Source: Nemertoderma westbladi
Taxonomy: Eukaryota > Xenacoelomorpha > Nemertodermatida > Nemertodermatidae
Assembly: GCA_032718475.1 (NCBI GenBank)
Contig: JAUCBJ010009118.1
Coordinates: 1-59,102 of the forward strand
DNA length: 59,102 nucleotides
Reading direction: 5' to 3'
The notes beneath the pieces are model-generated. The model ran no database searches and was not told the origin of the DNA. It was given only the letters and a program-made list of their open reading frames with translations. The position numbers were made by a program, and so were the translations under genes. This document shows, piece by piece, positions 53,601-59,102 of this stretch; position 1 is the first letter of the stretch; each line of letters opens with the position of its first letter.

Positions 53601-53861
53601 AAACATAGAACATCCTCGGTGAAGCTACCCTCAGAATTGAGTTCCAAACTGATACTCAATCGACAGGTACACTCTTATCCAACAAGAAATGCTGCTAATT
53701 ATCACCTGCCCCTATATAAAACAGCATTAGCTAAGAGTGGTATCATGTACCAAGGCCCTGCATTATGGAACGAGCTTCCGACGGATATTAAACAATGCAC
53801 TTCCCTGCCACAATTCAAAACTAAAATTAAAAACTACATCCTCAACACCTATGATTCATAA
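50670..53861 (+). CDS. LINE ORF2: AP endonuclease plus reverse transcriptase
   Basis: 1063 residues without interruption. The endonuclease-exonuclease-phosphatase fold has N111 (MQTNVRSLN), E140 (VSETW), D249 and N251 (ITGDFNIN), D294 (AIDNIL) and S-D-H at 315-317. The reverse transcriptase has INYRPVSVLS (625-634), LDLSKAFDTVNH with D697, GVPQGSILGP and FADD at 784-787, then a C-terminal region ending in GPALWNELP and a (KI)KNYIL tail typical of the CR1/L2 group. All catalytic residues seen are present, so it may be active. The start is uncertain. The frame is open upstream to about 50599 and reads LQCTLCHEQSHIKCLQG, completing a PHD-like zinc finger (CxxC...H..C...WICGTC), but contains no ATG; the start used here is a GTG. 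Confidence 0.92.
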   Translation: MKRNDFEYLKACNDWICGTCIADTLPFQKIVNDEEYILTLCDYRLPSVINLDLIDDKFVNFFDNEESDFADTEFDPDTNFFNNNNLNCKYYSNLSDVYKGQNNQFSVMQTNVRSLNKNSDDLQLLLRCLDKPPDVIGVSETWQNADNHDLFQMKNYNFFYNFRTNKIGGGAGIYIRDDLDCEKRSDLGSFKCGLYETIFVEWKREGHRNVIFANIYRPPNTDIVSFLECLKTDLEKINNEGKLCYITGDFNINVLHANDCPQPQNFLELLNQNFFVPLVNKPTRITEHSATAIDNILTNDFTTITHTGVLLAQISDHLPIITFCNIPHSTKATPHKFFFRRDHSTINLDRFKQALQSLNSEGWHNLLGSNNPESAHDNFISSYQILYETHFPLKKVRIINPDKPWITESLFKSIRTKHKLYAEFIKIRTLEYKHKFLTFKNKLTTLLRCAKKEYFRNLFKKFKGNVGKTWDVLKSIIPLTSCKKSSKANVNSSFLINKRLVDNGSDIVNGFNEHYSTFANKLADKIPTNSDSIYKYLPGGQCNSMLLSTISKEELHNIVFSLENKKAIGPDLVNPSIFKKVFDHIADPLLHVINLSIETGIVPKGMKVAKITPIYKSKNKKLVINYRPVSVLSFSSKLIEKCVFNQLISYLEKNNIISDHQFGFLKGKSIDLALSLLFNELSNAAENTLTTVGVFLDLSKAFDTVNHTILYKKMEHYGIRGKPLEWFKSYLSDRFQYVQYGGFTSTKKPITIGVPQGSILGPILFLLYINDIVNCSKILNFILFADDTNVFLSGQNVSEIIHTLNIELKNVTNWLAINKLTLNIDKTNFMIFKQKRPSNLILPHLQISNASIPEVTKIKFLGLMLSNDLKWKTHINYIRSKISKNVGIINKLKHFIPETIRLMLYHTLVASYLSFGLILWGFSATESTLKPLIKLQNKIIRVVSLKSKTVHAEPLFKYLKVLKLQDSYRLQCVKLIYKHRTSSVKLPSELSSKLILNRQVHSYPTRNAANYHLPLYKTALAKSGIMYQGPALWNELPTDIKQCTSLPQFKTKIKNYILNTYDS

Positions 53862-54507
53862 CGTGCATCGTTCTTTACCAATTTTTACTAAGTGAAAAGT
53901 ATTAGTACAGTTCCATGGATTATCCTATCTATTAATCTATGGTGAATTTTCATTTGCAAACTCTCGAGAGCCACAGTCAATAATAATCAATAATAACCAA
54001 AAAAAGGCCAGAATCGCCTTTGTTTACTTCACCTATTTATGTACCGTAATGATTTCCATATAACGACTATTCTTCTTCTCTCTGTTTATAAATTTCTGTT
54101 TAAGAAATATAAATTGTTCTCAATGAATTTCAAAATGACTATAAAGTAAATTTTTAATGCACAGTGTTATTTTATTTCTCACATTTACAGTGCTCACCTC
54201 GGCGCATAAGCTATGCTTTGCTGATGTTAGTACTTTGGTTGAAGTCGGAATTCGGGTGCAATTGTTTTCTTTAGATTTATATACTGTAGACCTTCTAACT
54301 AGACTTAGGCAGTTGTAACTACTTAATAATATCGTACAGTAATTATCCTAAGGCCTCAATGGGGTGGGTTGGGTTGGTAACACGTGCATGCTCTCATTAA
54401 ATATTTGAGTTGAATCGTATTAGGTATAGGTTTAAATTTATTACATCATTATATTGGATATTATACGAGTCCTATGGGCTCAATCAATCAATCAATCAAT
54501 CAATCAA
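53862..54507 (+). other. LINE 3' untranslated region with (TCAA)n tail
   Basis: No frame. It ends in about six copies of TCAA (54481-54507), directly followed by the MULE transposase sequence. Confidence 0.8.
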
Positions 54508-55367
54508 ACTGCCAAACCGAGTTCCTGTATCTTACGGTAAATAGCCTGACACATATGGAAGTGGCATCCGCAGATTTGGGAAGCTGGTAACTCTGCAAGC
54601 AGAGCAGGAATAAGTCCAGTTTCAAAGTCAATTGATATTCTCGCTGGATTGAACTGCAGTTGTATTTCTGCTGCATGATCTTTTAGAATGCGTAAAATTC
54701 TGACGTATGATTTGCGATCCTTGTGCATCATGAGAATGTACACCATCGGCTGGCACCTGTCACCATTAAACGCATGAATAGTGAACAGTTGCTGCCACAA
54801 CTCAGGAACTATTTTAAATGTTCCGTCCATAGCTACATCTGTGGCCGCGCACAAACGACGGAAACACCCATCGGTCATGTAAATCACAATATCAGCAGTA
54901 TCGCTACAGTAGAAAAGGAACTGATGTCCAGAGATTGTGCGTCGAAGCTGGTCAGGGAAGGATTCGGGATCATCGGGAGGTTTGTTGATCGCAGTTGCAA
55001 ACTCTTCCAATGTCTGAGGAACGTGAGGAAACTGACTCTTTCTAGCTTTGTACAAACTTGATTCCATGCGATGCAAAGCAGGAAGCTGCCCAGCAGCCAC
55101 TGGATTAGCCGATAATACAGCTGCGTTTTCACGGTAAATAGCAGGCATTGGCCGAAAAGTCTTCTTTACTTGATCTTTTATTACACATCGCGTTTTTTCA
55201 ACTAATCGACGCTCGGGTTGAGGCGCACAGTTTTCGCCGTGCTCACTCCGAATTTCGCGATAATTGTTCTGATCGTCAGTCCACAATCGACCCTTGCAAC
55301 CGGTTTGGCGACAACGCCAAGATTTGTTCAATGACACAGGATTCACAGGAGCACTAGGATTGCACAA
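54508..55367 (-). pseudogene. MULE transposase, N-terminal and catalytic part
   Basis: About 287 residues. A FLYWCH-type zinc finger at about 17-47 (SWRCRQTGCKGRLWT, then H43 and C47) precedes the MULE core: VAMDGTFKIVP with D181, PMVYILMMHKDRKSY, ISIDFETG with D247, and CGCHFHMCQAIYRKIQ with the C/H pair. Transposases of this group bind the terminal repeats and cut with a DDE triad; D and D are here and E is in the part at 49086-49606. The frame is cut after IQELGLA by the LINE. No ATG starts it; the frame is open to about 55410 (KKRSVYRLCNP), so the first exon or start is lost or lies further right. Confidence 0.88.
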
Positions 55368-55399
55368 ACGGTAAACACTCCTTTTCTTTGTTAGTTTTG

Positions 55400-55786
55400 T
55401 ACGTGGTCATCTTGAATACAGTATAGATTGTACGAATACGGGTACTGCTAGCAGTAATGCATAATGCGCAGAGGCGGCCTAGACAGAGCAGGTACTGTAC
55501 TGCTGTAGGTAAGTACCATTATTTAGGACGCCTTGGTCAGCACACAATACTACATTTTACATATATTTTATTAGGAACCGGAGGTTACTTTCTGTAAAAA
55601 TTTGTTGTAATAGTAATAATATTTCAAGCAAAATAGCTTAAAAACGGCTCTAACGATTTCGTTAATATATATTACACTGTAGTAGGTACAGTAGTAGCAA
55701 CAGTGGCATCAAGTATACAGTAGGTACTGTAAACCCTGTTACAGATAATAATTAATGAACACACATAATTATATGAGCGGTAATTT
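55400..55786. other. MULE 5' region, no gene seen
   Basis: Between the transposase and the right subterminal repeats; presumed promoter side of the transposase. AT-rich with repeated GTAGGTAC words. Nothing more can be named. Confidence 0.4.
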
Positions 55787-55956
55787 TGAATGGCTGTTTT
55801 TCCAGCAAACCCACTGGCTGTTTTTCCAGTGGCTGTTATTCCAGTTTTCACAGTGGCTGTTTTTCCAGCAAAATTAAACAACTTTGTAACTTTGACTGGC
55901 TGTTTTTCCAGCAAAACCAGTGGCTGTTTTTCCAGTGGCTGTTATTCCAGTTTACC
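55787..55956. repeat. Subterminal repeats of the MULE, right
   Basis: Seven copies of TGGCTGTT(T/A)TTCCAG, the inverse of the words at 48683-48840. Two CAGTGGCTGTTATTCCAGTTT ends occur, at about 55832 and 55934. Confidence 0.85.
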
Positions 55957-55965
55957 CTTTGCAGC
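55957..55965. repeat. 9-bp target site duplication, right
   Basis: CTTTGCAGC, identical to 48674-48682. Confidence 0.85.
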
Positions 55966-56107
55966 AATCGAGATTCCATGAAAAGATCCATAGGTTCTTG
56001 GGTTTCCCTTCTTTGGGGCAGGGAACAACTTATTTATTTTCTTGATTGGTTCTGATGTTTTTATGCTTAATTTCAGCAATGGAGATGTCACCCATGGGGA
56101 TATCAGC

Positions 56108-57311
56108 TGTTCGCGCTTTCAGACCTTTGGCAGTTTAACCCGCCAAATTAGAATGTCTTCTAGATAATAAATCGCCTTTTAGTCTATGACAAGTATTTGA
56201 TTCACTACACTAGTCGAAACCAATCCGTGCGCGACCATTCACCCGCTGGATATTCCCGGGAGATTGGGTTCGACGGTTTAATTTTTATTGCTATGTAAGC
56301 CTAATGTATTATTCGACTGACAGTATTATATAATCTCTGACAATATTATTCACCTTCGGTAATATTAACAGTTCCTTTAGGACGTGGCGCTTTATCTATA
56401 TAAACAGAGTTATGACTTAAACTACTCACAACGATATGGCTTAATTATAATTCACATATATGGCGCATTCTTTAGGAATTGCTTCTTTAACAGACTCACT
56501 CATACACTATGCTGCACAATACTGCACACTAATCTGCCAATCTTCACTGATTTTAGTCACATATAAAAGGAACACAGGCTGACTCATGTAGAGTCTATCA
56601 AATAACATTAGATTCACTTCAAACCACTTTAACATAAGTCACAATCGTTATTGGTAACCTTTCTCTCTTACCTTAGGTATATCAAGAATATTGGGTTGCG
56701 GGGTTATTTATCGTTATTCCAAATATAATTATTCATCAACCATATTATGAAGAACTGACAGCAAATAGCAGTATAAAACAACAAGTCAGTACCGGTATGT
56801 CAGCAATGAGACATAGGCATGCAGGTCCGTCCGTTAAAGGATATATGCCCTTTATAATTAAACCTACTAGTGTACGACTAAAAAGCAGTACAGCACAAAA
56901 TACTTCCAAGCCGTTCTTTCTTTGGCTCAAGACTGAATGTAAACACTGCACATAGGCATTGCATCATTTCTCGGAAATTTTCTGTACAAGGAGCCACAAA
57001 AACGCTCTAATTGGCTGACTGAACTGAGAGACGCCGTAGAACAAAGGAAATCAACACGTATGAATGTCAGCTGTTAACCGTAGTCATAGTAACTACTGTT
57101 CAAGAGTAGCTATCACCCCTTTGCGTCACGAATTGCCATAGAATCATAAAATATGCCTTTCACAGTACACATACGGAGGAAATAGGTCTTAGATCCTCTA
57201 AAAACACCGATACAGCAATAATACGGTCTCTTACACTTATTAAATCAACTACAGAGTATTTTAATGTAAAAGATAATAAAATAACGGGGCAATTCAGCAA
57301 AGGCTTTTACA
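56108..57311 (-). repeat. BEL/Pao 3' LTR (copy B)
   Basis: It aligns along its full length with 25818-27024 and 37476-38664 and has the same TG...CA ends. It is followed by the same polypurine tract at 57312, so it is a 3' LTR of a minus-strand element whose body extends beyond the window. Confidence 0.9.
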
Positions 57312-59102
57312 CCGCTCCCAGAAAATGGGATTTTCAGTCTATAAAATATAAAAATCACAGTTTCTAAAACATAAAGATACTCTAAACAGCTAGTCTTTCT
57401 TACGCAGACGGCGTTTACGCAGTTTTTGAGGCTAGCAAGAGTCTTTTTCTCTTTGGGGGGAGCCACTTTACTAGGAGGGCCATAACTCCTGGGTGAAGGG
57501 TGCAATATGATTGCATCAGAAGGTGTAGGATTGTGGTCGAGGTATCTGCCGTTTCGATATGCTTCTCCTCGAGCTGATTTTCCTCCGCTCGTAGCTGGAT
57601 ACGTTCATCCAAAAACTCTCGCAGAGAATAGGATCGTCCAAGTTCGATAACTTCTTAGAGATTCTGGATTTCCCAATCGAATTGAGATAAGGCCAATTCG
57701 TTTATCGATTGGACTCACTGTTATAACTTACGTTTATCTGAACAAACGCAGGTTTCCTTTTTGATCTTTATAAAATAGCGTTTAACTTGTTTCGTACAAC
57801 GCTCTCCTTCCCCTTGATGAGGGGTTGTATCGCGTTAAACGTGGACGACCATACGGTTGGATAGTGATATTAGGTGTCCGCGTCATAATCCGGCTAGGTA
57901 AGATGGGCGGCTAGCTAGAAATCACTGTCGGAGTGTTACCGATTAATTGTTAGGGTAGCACTAGATCTTGAACAGTGAATACCGTCCGCGAGGATCCGCG
58001 ACACCACCAGGATCGCAGGTCTGAGGTCCAACTAAGGAATGAGGAGGTTTGACCGAGTATTCCGGGACTCTGATCGTAGGTTTACTCTAGGATCGTTAGA
58101 GCCGAGTGAGCATAGGTGATACGTTAAACAAGTTTCGCTCGAAACTCCAGTAAATATAACGAACACAACTGTGTTTAACACAACGTTTCCGTGGATGTTT
58201 ATGTCTTTCCGTTTATTGGCTGGGTCTAGGGCATTTACCGTAATAATACCAAAGACGCACGTCTGGTAGGGGAAACGCGGGTGATATTTATTTGTTGTTA
58301 CAATGATTCTATCAAGAATTCTAAATATACGTTGGAGTTACCGCGTTTATTTGTTTCTTTAGTGTCTTTGCTTTCGAGTCGATTTCGAATAGAATTTTCG
58401 CATTCGAATTTCAGTTTATAGTTCCGACTCCGCTGGGCAGGATATATAGTCGACATAGTCCGTATTATGTAGCTCGATAGGATGACCAGTGGTCAAGAAG
58501 TCCATATACGTACCATTACGATGCGTGTAGCGAGCAGTGAACTTTCTATAATCCAATTCACGCGTAAGTTGCTCTTGGGACATTGGCGGTTCGATATAAC
58601 GACCATCGTCCTCCGTAGTAGTTGGATCAACGTCGCCGCATATCAAGCTATCGACAAACGCTTGTAAAGGTAGAGTATATCGCTCCCCGATACTAAGACC
58701 ATCTTCTATCAACTCCGTCATATCTGCTATATATGAGTTTATCCATATTATAATGAGTTTATATTTAGGCGAGCGGGCGTCGCTGCCTACCCAATCAACC
58801 CCCGGACAGTACGAGATCCTCAGCGCCGATGTGTCGTCGCCGCTGTGCTTTCGCCAACGACGTAGCCGCACAACGACAACCGACACAAGTCACTCGACTG
58901 TCCGTCCCAAAGACTTAGATGTACTTCAGGTTTTCCTTGGAGAGTTAGGTTACTTTTACGATTGCGACTAGCTACTGTAAACACACCTTAGCAGTAACAT
59001 TCACCTATAAACTCACAAATACCACACAACTGGTCACAACTACACACATTCGGGCCATTTGTCCGTTAGTCAATGCCTTCCAGAATGTCACTGTATTATT
59101 AT
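57312..59102 (-). mobile_element. 3' internal part of a second BEL/Pao copy, cut by the window edge
   Basis: It matches 27025-28790 with scattered substitutions and indels, including a 60-bp segment near 58138-58190 that is absent at the corresponding place (about 27852) of copy A. The two copies can be compared to see which frames are conserved. Confidence 0.85.
58416..58886 (-). CDS. BEL/Pao 3' accessory ORF (copy B)
   Basis: 156 residues, with a basic N-terminus (VVVRLRRWRKHSG) then a region shared with copy A: ELIEDGLSIGERYTLPLQAF, VDSLICGDVDPT, DDGRYIEPPMSQ, ELDYRKFTARYTHRNGTYM. Copy A lacks the N-terminal 54 residues in the same frame. No membrane segment or catalytic motif is recognised. 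Its place downstream of pol suggests either the C-terminus of the integrase frame or an extra element-specific frame. Confidence 0.45.
   Translation of the reverse strand: MSVVVVRLRRWRKHSGDDTSALRISYCPGVDWVGSDARSPKYKLIIIWINSYIADMTELIEDGLSIGERYTLPLQAFVDSLICGDVDPTTTEDDGRYIEPPMSQEQLTRELDYRKFTARYTHRNGTYMDFLTTGHPIELHNTDYVDYISCPAESEL

Larger units (their letters stand above)
49607..54507 (+). mobile_element. CR1/L2-like LINE, apparently full length
   Basis: Inserted in the MULE transposase. ACTG at 49603-49606 and 54508-54511 flanks it as a short target duplication. The 3' end is a tetranucleotide tail (TCAA)n at about 54481-54507, as in CR1/L2-type LINEs that end in short repeats rather than poly-A. 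It comprises about 1 kb of 5' region, one long ORF, and about 640 bp of 3' untranslated region. The orientation is opposite to the MULE. Confidence 0.85.
48683..55956 (-). mobile_element. Mutator-like (MULE) transposon, interrupted by a LINE
   Basis: The ends GGTTTACTGGAAAAACAGCC (left) and GGTAAACTGGAATAACAGCC (right, inverted) differ at three positions and are flanked by a perfect 9-bp duplication CTTTGCAGC, the length typical of MULEs. Both subterminal regions hold arrays of TGGAAAAACAGCCA-type words. Inside, the minus strand encodes a FLYWCH-MULE transposase in two pieces, separated by a 4.9-kb LINE. Without the insertion the element would be about 2.4 kb. Confidence 0.88.

Overview
The window is eukaryotic and almost certainly from a marine invertebrate animal. 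It is AT-rich and holds GT/AG introns, metazoan retroelements (BEL/Pao, CR1/L2-like LINEs), a FLYWCH-MULE DNA transposon, and an intronless Roc-COR reading frame ending in a CARD-like domain. I cannot name the phylum from sequence alone.

Layout. (1) 1-2714: 54 perfect copies of a 48-bp unit, open in one forward frame as RR-DIDTLDGGGLLLPL, which has the look of a multi-copy peptide precursor but may be plain minisatellite. (2) 2740-6606, minus strand: a 1278-residue WD40-Roc-COR-CARD protein. (3) 6607-9300: repeat-rich spacer. (4) 9311-16376: about 101 copies of a 70-bp unit. Read on the minus strand, each unit is a copy of the 3' end of a coding exon plus its splice donor. (5) 16315-19604, minus strand: four exons, absent as a gene from single-frame ORF views, that splice in frame into about 170 residues resembling a macro-type domain. 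The last exon is the parent of the 70-bp array. Its donor phase (0) matches an acceptor just upstream of the WD40 ORF, so regions 2-5 may be one gene: macro-like, WD40, Roc, COR, CARD.

(6) 19.6-25.2 kb: AT-rich, non-coding, with hairpins, diverged direct repeats and a 100-N assembly gap. (7) 25.3-25.8 kb: broken LINE reverse transcriptase. (8) 25818-38664: a BEL/Pao LTR retrotransposon on the minus strand, with two LTRs of about 1.2 kb, gag, zinc knuckles and protease, but with the reverse transcriptase core deleted. (9) 38.7-48.6 kb: decayed transposons, a terminal-inverted-repeat element carrying a 56-bp minisatellite, tiny MITEs and three LINE 3' ends of one family. (10) 48683-55956: a Mutator-like element with a 9-bp target duplication (CTTTGCAGC). 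Its transposase is split by a LINE (49607-54507) whose endonuclease/reverse transcriptase ORF is intact. (11) 56108-59102: 3' LTR and 3' internal part of a second BEL/Pao copy, cut by the window edge.

The host content is therefore one or two minus-strand genes at the left, probably of innate-immune or cell-death signalling type, and possibly a peptide precursor at the extreme left. The rest is mobile DNA, much of it nested. All product names rest on motif reading by eye; no database search was possible.
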